Shown piece after piece: positions 32,119 to 40,008 of a stretch of DNA of 64,000 nt. How positions within the stretch are numbered: the first letter of the stretch is position 1; each line of letters opens with the position of its first letter. The position numbers and the translations under genes were made by a program. This stretch comes from CAWAPS01 sp963783945 (GTDB lineage: Bacteria > Actinomycetota > Acidimicrobiia > Acidimicrobiales > Palsa-688). Below the pieces are notes generated by a model. That model searched no databases and was not told the DNA's origin. It saw only the letters and a list, made by a program, of their open reading frames with translations. The DNA lies in the NCBI GenBank assembly GCA_963783945.1, contig CAWAPS010000029.1, positions 62,001 through 126,000 on the forward strand, written 5' to 3'.

Positions 32119-33533
32119 CTGCCGATCGTAGGGTGGGGCGGTTGCGGCCCGGGCCGCGCCACGGACCGGAAGGGCGCCGTCGCCCACCACGGGGAAAGCC
32201 GAACCCGCTCCGGTGCTCGAGCCCCGCACAGGGCCAGAGCGGTGCCGGCAGGCTGCTGGCAGACCGATTCCACGGGCAGGCGGCGCTGGCGCCGGCTGGA
32301 CCAGGTCACCGTGGGCGCCCGGCCGGCGGGGGACCACCAAGGCCCGCGGCTCACGCTCCGGGACGGCACCTCAACCTCGCCTCCCAGCCTCGACACCAGC
32401 TCCAGAGTGGCCAGGTCGGCGATCCCGGGCAGAACCACCTTGGTGCCGAACAACGACAGGAATCCGTCGGCCGCCGGACCCCACCGCTGCCTGGCCTGAG
32501 ACAGGTCCTGAAGGCACGCCAGGGTGAGAACTCCCTGACCGCCGCCCTCGCTGACCAGCGCCGGAAGATCGGGCAGCGGGGCGATGTTGGCCACCTCGTC
32601 GAGCACCAGGGTCAACGGCAGACCGGGTTCCCCGTGGGCCCGGGCCGAGAAGCATCCGGCGCGGGCCTGCTCGAGGAAGGCGACGACGATCGGGGCGACC
32701 AGATCCTGGTGGCGAGCCGGGGCGCAGACGTAAACGGTGTCGCAGGAGCGGGTGAGCGACCTCGGATCGAAATTGACCGCCGACGCCCCGTCGAGCACGG
32801 CGTCGGAACGGTAGGCGGCGAGTACGCCGGCGGTGCTGGAGAAGATTCCCGACAGCTCGCGCTGGTCGGTCGCGGCGATGCCCGCCACCACGTCGGAGGC
32901 CGTTTCCACCCCGTGGATGGCCAGGACAGCGGCCGGCCGGTCGAGGTCCTGGCGCAGCACCCACTTGAGCACCGACTCCATGCCGGCGCCGGAAAGATGG
33001 GCGGCGTGCAACAACGGAGCCATCAGCGCCTCTGCTCGTTCCGTCCAGTGGGCGGACTCGCCTCGTCGGCCGGCCGGCCGGGCCGCGCCGACCATGCCCC
33101 TGGCCACCACGAGCGACTCGTCCCACGTGGCCGCGGCGGATACCGGTGACCACCTGATCCGTTCCACCCCCGGTGGGACAGAAACGGTCCCGGTAGGGTC
33201 TAGTACCCAGCAACGGCCCAGCCCGGACCGGATGCCGAGGGTCGGGACGAGGACGTCCGGTTTGGTCGATGTGGCGATCACGGGTCCCGGAGCGGCCAGC
33301 ACGTTCGGAACGGCGAGCGCCGTCGTCTTGCCCGCCCGGGGCGGCCCGAGGACCAGCACCGCGTGCTGCGGGTCGGCCAGGGCCACGCCGCCACTGACGG
33401 CCCCGACATACAGCCGGCCGCCGGCCGAGGCCAGGTAGTTCCTCAGATTGGACAGCTCTCGGTAGGGCACGGCGTTCCCCGGTCTGTGGGCGGCGCGGCC
33501 GCGCCGCCAGATCGGATCGGCACGCCGGTGCAT
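32115..33533 (-). CDS. Solitary VirD4/TraG-like ATPase (type IV coupling protein family)
   Basis: 472 residues from ATG 33533. Walker A GPPRAGKTT (63-71) and Walker B LTLVLDEVANIAPLPDLP (307-324) are followed by SEGGGQGVLTLACLQDLSQARQRWG, the motif arrangement of VirD4/TraG coupling proteins. There is no N-terminal membrane segment, and no relaxase, VirB4 or pilus gene is nearby. Family members pump DNA through type IV channels, but this isolated, soluble-looking copy could be a degenerate conjugation relic or a co-opted chromosomal ATPase. Its 3' end overlaps the EamA gene by 4 nt. Confidence 0.72.
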   Translation of the reverse strand: MHRRADPIWRRGRAAHRPGNAVPYRELSNLRNYLASAGGRLYVGAVSGGVALADPQHAVLVLGPPRAGKTTALAVPNVLAAPGPVIATSTKPDVLVPTLGIRSGLGRCWVLDPTGTVSVPPGVERIRWSPVSAAATWDESLVVARGMVGAARPAGRRGESAHWTERAEALMAPLLHAAHLSGAGMESVLKWVLRQDLDRPAAVLAIHGVETASDVVAGIAATDQRELSGIFSSTAGVLAAYRSDAVLDGASAVNFDPRSLTRSCDTVYVCAPARHQDLVAPIVVAFLEQARAGCFSARAHGEPGLPLTLVLDEVANIAPLPDLPALVSEGGGQGVLTLACLQDLSQARQRWGPAADGFLSLFGTKVVLPGIADLATLELVSRLGGEVEVPSRSVSRGPWWSPAGRAPTVTWSSRRQRRLPVESVCQQPAGTALALCGARAPERVRLSPWWATAPFRSVARPGPQPPHPTIGR

Positions 33534-33566
33534 TGGCGGGGGAAGCCGGACGGGAACGCTAGCGGG

Positions 33567-33579
33567 TATAACTGTGCCT
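33567..33579 (+). promoter_or_regulatory. Leaderless promoter of the PCD gene
   Basis: TATAACT (33567-33573) followed by 6 nt and ATG 33580. It is the most TATA-like -10 box in the window. Confidence 0.5.
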
Positions 33580-33861
33580 ATGGCGCCCCAATTGCTCTCC
33601 GATGAGGCCGTAGCCGATCGCCTCGAGGGTCTCGAATGGACCCGAGAGGGGGACGAGATCGTGAAGACGGTCACCCGCAAGGACTTCGCCGCCGCCCTGG
33701 CCTTCGTCAACGAGGTCGGCGCCCTGGCGGAGACCCGTCAGCATCACCCCGACATCGCCATCTCGTGGAACAAGGTGACACTGCGCCTGTCAACCCACTC
33801 GGCCGGCGGCCTCACCGACTTCGACATGGATCTGGCCGGGGCTATCGACGCCCTGCACTAG
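33580..33861 (+). CDS. Pterin-4a-carbinolamine dehydratase (PCD/DCoH)
   Basis: 93 residues from ATG 33580. The active-site pattern is complete: ETRQHHPDIAISWNKVTLRL, then STHSAGGLTDFD. The enzyme dehydrates 4a-hydroxytetrahydrobiopterin; in bacteria without aromatic amino acid hydroxylases it may serve molybdopterin or folate metabolism. A GTG at 33574 is in frame but lies directly against the -10 box, so ATG is preferred. It diverges from the coupling-protein-like gene. Confidence 0.9.
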   Translation: MAPQLLSDEAVADRLEGLEWTREGDEIVKTVTRKDFAAALAFVNEVGALAETRQHHPDIAISWNKVTLRLSTHSAGGLTDFDMDLAGAIDALH

Positions 33862-33915
33862 CGGGGCAGGGGGGTTGGGGGCGCGAGGACGGGATCCCTT
33901 TCTCCTGATTTCCCA

Positions 33916-33928
33916 TAGGCTCTTTGGA
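33916..33928 (+). promoter_or_regulatory. Leaderless promoter of mca
   Basis: TAGGCT (33916-33921), 7 nt, then ATG 33929. Confidence 0.5.
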
Positions 33929-34819
33929 ATGTCACTCTGCCTGCTCACGGTGCACGCGCACCCCGATGACGAGGCCTCCAAGGGGGCCGGGACAGTGGCC
34001 CGGTACCACGACCAGGGTGTGCACACCGTCCTGGTGACCTGCACCGGGGGGGAAGAGGGCGACATCCTCAACCCGGCCATGGACCGCCCCGAAGTGCGCG
34101 ACAACCTGACCGAGCTGCGCCGCCAGGAGCTGGCCCGGGCGGCCGAGATCATCGGGTACGACGAGGTGGTCATGCTCGGCTATCGCGACTCTGGCATGCC
34201 GGGAACCCCGGCCAACACCGATCCCCGCAGCTTCGCGGCCGCCCCCCTGGACGAAGCCGTCGGCCGGTTGGTCACGGTGATCCGCCGCACCCGCCCCCAG
34301 GTGATCGTGACGTATCCGAAGGAGCAGGACTTCTATCCTCATCCCGACCACCTCAGGGTCAACGAGATCAGCGAGGCGGCGTTCGACGCGGCCGCCGACC
34401 CGGACCGATACCCGGAGGCGGGACCGGTGTGGCGGCCGTTGCGACTCTTCTATGTGAAATGGTCGTTCAAAAGAATCCGGGCCCTGCACGAGAAGTTCCT
34501 GGAGCTGGGGCTGGAGTCTCCTTTCGCCGACGAGAGAATGGGCCGCATGCTGGAAGCCGAGGCCGAGGAACGGACCCGTCCCAAATCGACGCGGCCCGGC
34601 GTGCTCATCGATATCACCGATCACGCGTCCGTGCCGCGTGAAGCGCTGGTGGCCCACGCCACCCAGGTAGATCCCAAGTCCAGGCCATGGTTCGGGCTGC
34701 CGACCGAAGTCGCCGACTACGTTTACCCGTTCGAGGAGTACGAGTTGGTGCACGATCTGACAGGTGTGGGCGCGACCGACGATCTGTTCGCCGGTATCGA
34801 CGCCCTGGCCCTGCGGTAG
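33929..34819 (+). CDS. mca: Mycothiol S-conjugate amidase
   Basis: 296 residues. The LmbE/MshB fold metal site is present: TVHAHPDDEASKGAGT (H11, D14 region) and YPKEQDFYPHPDHLRVNEIS. TCTGGEEGDILNPAMDRPEV and LGYRDSGMPGTPANTDPRSF are typical of Mca, distinguishing it from the deacetylase MshB. Mca cleaves mycothiol adducts of toxins to mercapturic acids plus GlcN-Ins for recycling. It is strong evidence that the organism makes mycothiol. An SCP2-domain gene follows after 8 nt. Confidence 0.9.
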   Translation: MSLCLLTVHAHPDDEASKGAGTVARYHDQGVHTVLVTCTGGEEGDILNPAMDRPEVRDNLTELRRQELARAAEIIGYDEVVMLGYRDSGMPGTPANTDPRSFAAAPLDEAVGRLVTVIRRTRPQVIVTYPKEQDFYPHPDHLRVNEISEAAFDAAADPDRYPEAGPVWRPLRLFYVKWSFKRIRALHEKFLELGLESPFADERMGRMLEAEAEERTRPKSTRPGVLIDITDHASVPREALVAHATQVDPKSRPWFGLPTEVADYVYPFEEYELVHDLTGVGATDDLFAGIDALALR

Positions 34820-34827
34820 GGGCGGAC

Positions 34828-35235
34828 ATGACAGCCTGGTTGAGCGAGGAGTGGGCGGGCGAGGCGGCGGCCCTGGCCGATCTCCTGCCGCCGGCCCCGG
34901 GGCTTACCGGCACATTTTCGCTGGCGGTAAGCCTCGGCTCGCGCCGGGAAATCGGGCTGCACTGGACCTACAAGGACGGTGCTCCCGGTGGAGGCGGCCC
35001 GGGCGCCGACCAGGACGCCGACGTGGCGCTCACCCTGACGGCCGCCGATGCCTTGGACGTCTTCGGGGGTGGGGTGGAGCCTAGTGTGGCGTTTATGCGG
35101 GGCCGGCTCAAAGCGTCCGGGGACGGGGCCCTCCTGCTCGAGTTCCTGGCCTCGACGGGCACCAAACAGTACGAGAAGTGGCGATCGCGAGTGGGGGCTC
35201 TGGCGGAGGAGACATCCGGGAGCACTTCGGGCTAG
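34828..35235 (+). CDS. SCP2 sterol-carrier-domain protein
   Basis: 135 residues. LGSRREIGLHWTYKDG, DADVALTLTAADALDVFGGG and VAFMRGRLKASGDGALLLEFL follow the SCP2 fold, where the last helix binds a lipid tail. Single-domain SCP2 proteins bind fatty acyl or sterol-like ligands. It begins 8 nt after mca, probably on the same mRNA, and precedes the sigma factor. Confidence 0.72.
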   Translation: MTAWLSEEWAGEAAALADLLPPAPGLTGTFSLAVSLGSRREIGLHWTYKDGAPGGGGPGADQDADVALTLTAADALDVFGGGVEPSVAFMRGRLKASGDGALLLEFLASTGTKQYEKWRSRVGALAEETSGSTSG

Positions 35236-35253
35236 GTCGCCCACCGGACGGCT

Positions 35254-35874
35254 GTGTCATCCACCGGGGCCCAGGGCCCGAACAGTGATGCGATGCCTCG
35301 CTCCCCGGCCGACTCCAGCGACGCCGCTCTCGTGGTCGCCATCGGCCGGTGGCATGACGACGCCATCGCCGAGGTGTTCCGCCGACATGCCGGCGCGGTG
35401 TTCGCCCTGGCCAGGCGGGTGCTCGGGGACGCCGGGCGGGCCGAGGAGATCGTGCAGGAGGTGTTCGTCCGCCTGTGGCACCAGCCGGAGCGGTTCGATC
35501 CCGAGCGGGGTTCGCTGCGGTCGTTTCTGCTGGCCCAGGCCCACGGGCGGGCGGTGGACGTGCTGCGGTCGGACACCGCAAGGAAGGAGAGGGAAGCCCG
35601 ACAGGCCCGGGCCGCACCCGAAGCGGGGTACGACCTGGAGCACGAGGTGTGGGATCTGGCCGTGTCGGAGCGGGTGCGCGACGCGGTCCACGCCCTGCCC
35701 GTCGACGAGCGACGGGCCATCGAGCTGGCCTACTTCGGTGGCCGCACCTACCGCGAGGTGGCCATCGAACTCGGCGCGGCCGAAGGTACGGTGAAGAGCC
35801 GCATCCGGTCCGGGTTGAAACGGATGCGGGGCACGTTGGCCGACACGACGGTAGGACTGGCGTGGGGCGAGTGA
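35254..35874 (+). CDS. ECF-family RNA polymerase sigma factor
   Basis: 206 residues. Sigma region 2: AEVFRRHAGAVFALARRVLG, EEIVQEVFVRLWHQPERFDP and RSFLLAQAHGRAVDVLRSD. Region 4: LPVDERRAIELAYFGGRTYREVA, then GAAEGTVKSRIRSGLKRMR. The linker between them is charged. GTG 35254 is the longest start; ATG 35293 is an alternative that would drop 13 poorly conserved residues. The following zinc-finger anti-sigma gene starts inside its stop codon, the standard arrangement for SigK/SigL-type pairs. Confidence 0.9.
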   Translation: MSSTGAQGPNSDAMPRSPADSSDAALVVAIGRWHDDAIAEVFRRHAGAVFALARRVLGDAGRAEEIVQEVFVRLWHQPERFDPERGSLRSFLLAQAHGRAVDVLRSDTARKEREARQARAAPEAGYDLEHEVWDLAVSERVRDAVHALPVDERRAIELAYFGGRTYREVAIELGAAEGTVKSRIRSGLKRMRGTLADTTVGLAWGE

Positions 35875-36698
35875 CGATGGACCACGAGGAGAGCCAGGAG
35901 CTTCTCGGCGCCTACGCCCTGGACGCGGTCGACGCCGATGAGGCGGCCGCCATCGAAGCCCACCTCGAGACCTGTCCGAGGTGTCGCGACGAGCTGCGAA
36001 ACCACCGCGAGGTGGTAGGCGTGCTCGCCTATAGCGGCGAGGAGGCCCCCGCCGGGCTCTGGGACCGCGTCCTCGACGAGATCAGCGGGGCCGGCTCAGG
36101 CGACGACCCGGCCCGAGGAGGAGCTGCGGGGGGGCCGGCCGGGCCGGAACCACCGCCGCTGCGCATGATCCCGGCCCGCAGCGAGCAGGCGTGGTCGGCT
36201 GAGCTTCGCCGCGGCCGCCGGGCGACCAGCGTGCTCACGGCAGTCGTGGCGGTGGCGGCGGCCCTTGTGATCCTGCTCGGACTCGAGGTCGCCCGGCTCG
36301 AGCACCGGACCAACCATCTGAGCGCACAGGTGGCGGCCACCAGCAACCAGCCCACCATGGCTTCGGTCCAGGCCGCGCTCGCCGTACCGGGAGCCCGCAA
36401 GGTGGCCCTGAGCGCACCCGGTGGGGGGCGGGCGTCGCTCGAGGCCGTGATCCTCCCTGGCAACCAGGGCTACCTGTACGACCCCCGCATGGATCCGCTG
36501 TCGTCCTCCGAGACCTACCAGCTGTGGGGGGTGTCAGGAACCAAGAAGGTCTCCTACGGCCTGATCGGGAGCGTCCCGGCTCAGGTCACCGAATTTCGGG
36601 CGGGCGACGGGGTGCAGGCGCTAGCCGTAACGGCCGAGGTGGCCGGAGGGGTCGTGACGACCTCCCAGAACCCGGTCGTGGTCGGCAACGTGACCTGA
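35871..36698 (+). CDS. Membrane anti-sigma factor (RskA type, zinc-finger ZAS domain)
   Basis: 275 residues from GTG 35871 (ATG 35877 possible). The cytoplasmic N-terminus has the ZAS motif H-x3-C-x2-C (EAHLETCPRCRDEL, about 34-47). A single membrane helix (SVLTAVVAVAAALVILLGLEV) lies near 122-142. The outer part is an RskA-like domain with YLYDPRMDPLSSSETYQLWG and VTEFRAGDGVQALAVT. It should hold the neighbouring sigma factor inactive until an envelope or redox signal, probably with regulated proteolysis. Its stop is 10 nt from the convergent ogt gene. Confidence 0.88.
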   Translation: MTMDHEESQELLGAYALDAVDADEAAAIEAHLETCPRCRDELRNHREVVGVLAYSGEEAPAGLWDRVLDEISGAGSGDDPARGGAAGGPAGPEPPPLRMIPARSEQAWSAELRRGRRATSVLTAVVAVAAALVILLGLEVARLEHRTNHLSAQVAATSNQPTMASVQAALAVPGARKVALSAPGGGRASLEAVILPGNQGYLYDPRMDPLSSSETYQLWGVSGTKKVSYGLIGSVPAQVTEFRAGDGVQALAVTAEVAGGVVTTSQNPVVVGNVT

Positions 36699-36708
36699 CC
36701 CGGGGCGG

Positions 36709-37248
36709 CTAGAGGGCCGAGACCCCCTCCAGCCGCAGCAAGGCCACCTTGTTGTCCAGCCCGCCGCCGTAGCCGGTCAGCGAGCCGTCGGCCCCGACCA
36801 CCCGGTGGCACGGGATCACGATCCCGATCGGATTGGCCCCAACCGCCGCACCGACGGCCCGGCTACCTGTCGGCCGGCCCAGGTCGCCGGCGATCTTGCC
36901 GTAGGTGGTGGTGGTGCCGAACCGGATTTCCATCAAGGCCGCCCACACTTGGCGCCGGAACTCGGTGCCACTCGGCCGCAGGGGAAGATCGAAATCGGTG
37001 AGCTCGCCGGCCGCGTACGCCCGCAGTTGGGCCGCCGCTTGGGTCACCCTGGCGGGGTCGCGTTTCCACTCGCCGGACCGGGACCTCGGGCCGGCCACAG
37101 CCGGGCCGAAGTAGGCGCCCACCAGAGCGTCGCCGTCGCTGACCAGCAGCACGTCGATCTCGTGGTCTCCGAGCGGCAGGGCGATCTCGTCGTACCAGCG
37201 CCGGTCAGCGGCAATGTCAGCCGGCAGAAACTCGGTGTAAGTAGTCAT
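36709..37248 (-). CDS. ogt: Methylated-DNA-[protein]-cysteine S-methyltransferase
   Basis: 179 residues. The active site IVIPCHRVVG is followed by SLTGYGGGLDNKVALLRLEG; FRRQVWAALMEIRFGTTTTYG and RPTGSRAVGAAVGANP are the helix and turn that flip O6-methylguanine. The protein takes the alkyl group onto Cys in a one-time reaction. ATG 37248 overlaps the stop of the Ada-AlkA gene (ATGA), giving the alkA-ogt operon order known from mycobacteria. A longer in-frame extension upstream is antisense-like noise inside alkA. Confidence 0.9.
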   Translation of the reverse strand: MTTYTEFLPADIAADRRWYDEIALPLGDHEIDVLLVSDGDALVGAYFGPAVAGPRSRSGEWKRDPARVTQAAAQLRAYAAGELTDFDLPLRPSGTEFRRQVWAALMEIRFGTTTTYGKIAGDLGRPTGSRAVGAAVGANPIGIVIPCHRVVGADGSLTGYGGGLDNKVALLRLEGVSAL

Positions 37249-38774
37249 GATGTCGGTTGCTCCTTGCTTGATTTCGGAGAAAGGGCGGCCCGGTCGGCTC
37301 CGAGCAGTGCCCAGATGTGGAACGTGGCGTACGAACGCCAGGGCCTCCACGACTCGGGGTCGGCAACGACACTCCCGCCGTCCTGCAGAACCTGCATGCC
37401 CTTGCGGACCCCGAGATCGGTCGGCAAGAACACGTCGGGGTCGCCGAGGCCTCTCATGCGGACATAGGAAGCGGTCCACGGGCCGACTCCCGGGGTGGCC
37501 AGCAGCTGGGATTCCGTCTCGTCGCGGTCGGCTCCCGGGTCGAGGTGCAGCCGGCCCTCGGCGATCGCCGTGGCGATGGACTGCAGGGCGGTGGACCGGC
37601 CGGCGGGCAGCGGCATGTCGGCCGGGTTGGCGGCCGCCATCGCCTCTGCCGACGGAAACGCCCGGGTGAGTGGGCCCACCGGCTCCGGCAGCGGCTCCCC
37701 GAGCCGGGCGGCCAGTCGGCCGCCGAGCGTGCGGGCGCCGGGCACGGAAATCTGCTGGCCGAGCACGGCGCGCACCGCCATCTCCGGCCCGTCGACTGCA
37801 CCGGGCACCCGCAGTCCCCGGTGCCGGCATACGAGGGGACCGAGCGCGTCCGATCGGGCCAGCGCACCGCTTATCGCTTCAGGGTCGGCGTCGAGGTCGA
37901 GCAGCCGGCGCAGCCGGGACACCGCGGCCGAAAAGTCGCGCATGTCCTGAAGACGAAGACTGCAGGTCACGGCGGCCCGGCTGGCGGCCCGACCGCGACG
38001 ATCGGGATCGGAGTCGGCGGCGTGGACGGCAGCGATGCCCAGACCGTGGGGCAGGCGCAGGACCCGCATGTAGGTGCTCCCGTCGTAGCTCTCGACCCCC
38101 GGAATGGCCCGCCGGCCGATGTAGGCCAGGATGGTGTCGAGTTGCAGAGGCGGGCGGTAGGCCAGCCTCACGGTTACCGACCCGACCGCGTCGCCGTTCG
38201 CCCCGTTGCGGACCGCCGGGGCCCGGCGCCGTAGTTCGGTGGGGGAAAGGGCGTAGACGTCACGGATGCGGTCGTTGAACTGGCGGATGCTGCCGAAGCC
38301 AGACGCCCAGGCCACGTCGCTCACCGCCATCTCCGTGGTTTCCAAGAGGGTGCGGGCGCTCTGGACGCGATGGGCCAGGGCCAGCTGCAGCGGCCCGGTG
38401 CCGAGCTCGGCGACCATCAGACGGTGCAGCTGGCGAACGGAGTAACCGATGCGGCTGGCGAGGCCGGAGACTCCCTCCCTTTCGATCATCCCGTCGCCAA
38501 TGAGGCGGACGGCTCGGGCCACGACGTCCGCCCGGATGTTCCATTCGGGCGACCCGGGGGCGGCGTCGGGCCGGCATCTCTTGCAGGCGCGGAACCCGGC
38601 GTTCTGGGCCGCCGCGGGGGTGGGATAGAACCGCATGTGGTTGCGCTTCGGGGTCATGGCCGGGCAGCTCGGGCGACAGTAGATCCGGGTGGTCGTCACC
38701 GCGGTCACGAACGCTCCGTCGAAGCGTCCGTCACGGCTGGATGCGGCTCGATAGCAGTGTTCGTCATCCATCAC
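37245..38774 (-). CDS. alkA: Ada-AlkA fusion: methyl-phosphotriester sensor/AraC regulator plus 3-methyladenine DNA glycosylase
   Basis: 509 residues. The Ada metal domain has C33, C37, C64 and C67 (IYCRPSCPAM and CKRCRPD). An AraC helix-turn-helix pair follows (GVSGLASRIGYSVRQLHRLM, then AWASGFGSIRQFNDRIRDVY, to about 180). Residues 200-500 are AlkA: AVLGQQISVPGARTL, ATPGVGPWTASYVRMRG and the catalytic Asp in VFLPTDLGVRKGM. It senses methyl phosphotriesters, activates transcription (probably including its own operon) and excises alkylated bases. GTG 38774 and ATG 38771 are adjacent starts. ogt is translationally coupled downstream. Confidence 0.9.
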   Translation of the reverse strand: MMDDEHCYRAASSRDGRFDGAFVTAVTTTRIYCRPSCPAMTPKRNHMRFYPTPAAAQNAGFRACKRCRPDAAPGSPEWNIRADVVARAVRLIGDGMIEREGVSGLASRIGYSVRQLHRLMVAELGTGPLQLALAHRVQSARTLLETTEMAVSDVAWASGFGSIRQFNDRIRDVYALSPTELRRRAPAVRNGANGDAVGSVTVRLAYRPPLQLDTILAYIGRRAIPGVESYDGSTYMRVLRLPHGLGIAAVHAADSDPDRRGRAASRAAVTCSLRLQDMRDFSAAVSRLRRLLDLDADPEAISGALARSDALGPLVCRHRGLRVPGAVDGPEMAVRAVLGQQISVPGARTLGGRLAARLGEPLPEPVGPLTRAFPSAEAMAAANPADMPLPAGRSTALQSIATAIAEGRLHLDPGADRDETESQLLATPGVGPWTASYVRMRGLGDPDVFLPTDLGVRKGMQVLQDGGSVVADPESWRPWRSYATFHIWALLGADRAALSPKSSKEQPTS

Positions 38775-38861
38775 TGCTTTCCAGGATGGCGCGTGGAGGA
38801 CTCCTGGACTAGCGGTTTTCGGACATGGGGGTGGGGCCTGTCCGGCCCTGGCCGGAGTCGG

Positions 38862-39968
38862 TCAGACGGTGCGCCTGGTCTCCACCCGGGCCCGCCGGGC
38901 CGCCCGGCGTAGAGCCTGGTCGACCAGCTCGTCGACCAGCTCGTTGTAGGGCACGCCTGACGCCGCCCACATTCGCGGGTACATGGAGATGGGGGTGAAA
39001 CCCGGAATGGTGTTGACCTCGTTGATCAGCAGGCCCCGACCGCCTTCGTCGAAGAAGAAGTCCACTCTGGCCATGCAGTCGACCCGGAGAGCCTGGCACG
39101 CCGCCACTGCGAGCCTTCCGATCTCGTCGGCTACGCCGTCGGGCAGCCGGGCCGGAACTTCCAGGCCGGCGGCGCCGTCCATGTACTTGTCCTCGAAGTC
39201 GTAGAAGTCGTGGCTCGGCTTGATCTCCCCGGGCACCGACGCCCGCAGGTCCGGCCAGCCCAGCACGCCGATCTCGATCTCGCGCCCCTCGATGGCCTCC
39301 TCGATGACCACGAACTCGTCGTAGCGCAGGGCGACCTCTAGTGCCGGCGCCAGGCCGCCGGCGTCCTTGACCCGGGATATCCCGATCGACGAGCCCATGT
39401 TCGCCGGCTTGACGAAAACCGGCCAGCCGAGCTCGGCCTCCACCCGATCGCCCGTGCGGTCGTCCAGGTCGGTCTCGCGAAGCGCCAGGTATCGGGCCTG
39501 CGGTAGCCCCGCCGCGGCGAGCAGGGCCTTGGCCAAGCCCTTGTCCATGGCGGCGGCCGAACCGGCCACGTTCGGGCCGCAGTAGGCCACCCCGGCCATC
39601 TCGAGCAGCCCCTGCATCGTTCCGTCCTCTCCCATGGGTCCGTGCAACAGCGGCATGACCACCAGAGGGCGGTCGTCGCCGGCTGGGGACTGCACCGCCT
39701 CGACCGGCTGCAGCGAACCTCCTTCCCCACCTCCGCTGATGCTGTCGGGCGACGGGAGGGTCTGGGCGCCGCGGCCGGGGGCGAGGGACCTGGTCGCGTC
39801 GACCCAATCGCCGTCGGTGGTGATGCCCACCAACCGCAGGTCGTAGCGCTCGGGGTCTATGGCCGCCACCACGTGGAACGCGGAGATACAGGAGACTTCG
39901 TGCTCCGCCGAGCGGCCGCCGTAGAGGACGAGCAGCCTGATCTTCTTACCCGGGGGTACTCCGACCAT
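38862..39968 (-). CDS. ddl: D-alanine--D-alanine ligase
   Basis: 368 residues. LLVLYGGRSAEHEVSCISA at the start, LLHGPMGEDGTMQGLLEMAG, CGPNVAGSAAAMDKGLAKALL, FVKPANMGSSIGISRVKD, then the metal-binding LLINEVNTIPGFTPISMYP. It makes the D-Ala-D-Ala dipeptide that MurF adds to the peptidoglycan precursor. A longer frame continues 260 codons antisense to murF and is rejected; ATG 39968 is 8 nt after a TAGCGT box. It diverges from murF over 40 nt. Confidence 0.93.
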   Translation of the reverse strand: MVGVPPGKKIRLLVLYGGRSAEHEVSCISAFHVVAAIDPERYDLRLVGITTDGDWVDATRSLAPGRGAQTLPSPDSISGGGEGGSLQPVEAVQSPAGDDRPLVVMPLLHGPMGEDGTMQGLLEMAGVAYCGPNVAGSAAAMDKGLAKALLAAAGLPQARYLALRETDLDDRTGDRVEAELGWPVFVKPANMGSSIGISRVKDAGGLAPALEVALRYDEFVVIEEAIEGREIEIGVLGWPDLRASVPGEIKPSHDFYDFEDKYMDGAAGLEVPARLPDGVADEIGRLAVAACQALRVDCMARVDFFFDEGGRGLLINEVNTIPGFTPISMYPRMWAASGVPYNELVDELVDQALRRAARRARVETRRTV

Positions 39969-40008
39969 GCTCGGCCACGCTAGCGGGAGCCTGCCAAGAT
40001 CAAAGGTG
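39969..40008. promoter_or_regulatory. Divergent ddl/murF promoter region (40 nt)
   Basis: The minus strand has TAGCGT 8 nt before the ddl ATG. The plus strand has CAAGAT (39995-40000) 8 nt before the murF ATG, plus a weak AAAGG ribosome site. The two boxes nearly abut, so enzymes of consecutive steps share one short control region. Confidence 0.45.

Noticed and set aside
32115..33533. Integrated conjugative element suggested by the TraG-like ATPase
   Set aside because: No integrase, relaxase, VirB/Tra genes, att repeats or composition change flank it; PCD and mca are ordinary chromosomal genes.
37249..37830. N-terminal extension of the ogt frame inside alkA
   Set aside because: It overlaps alkA in another frame and has no domain; ATG 37248 overlaps the alkA stop and gives a full-length Ogt.
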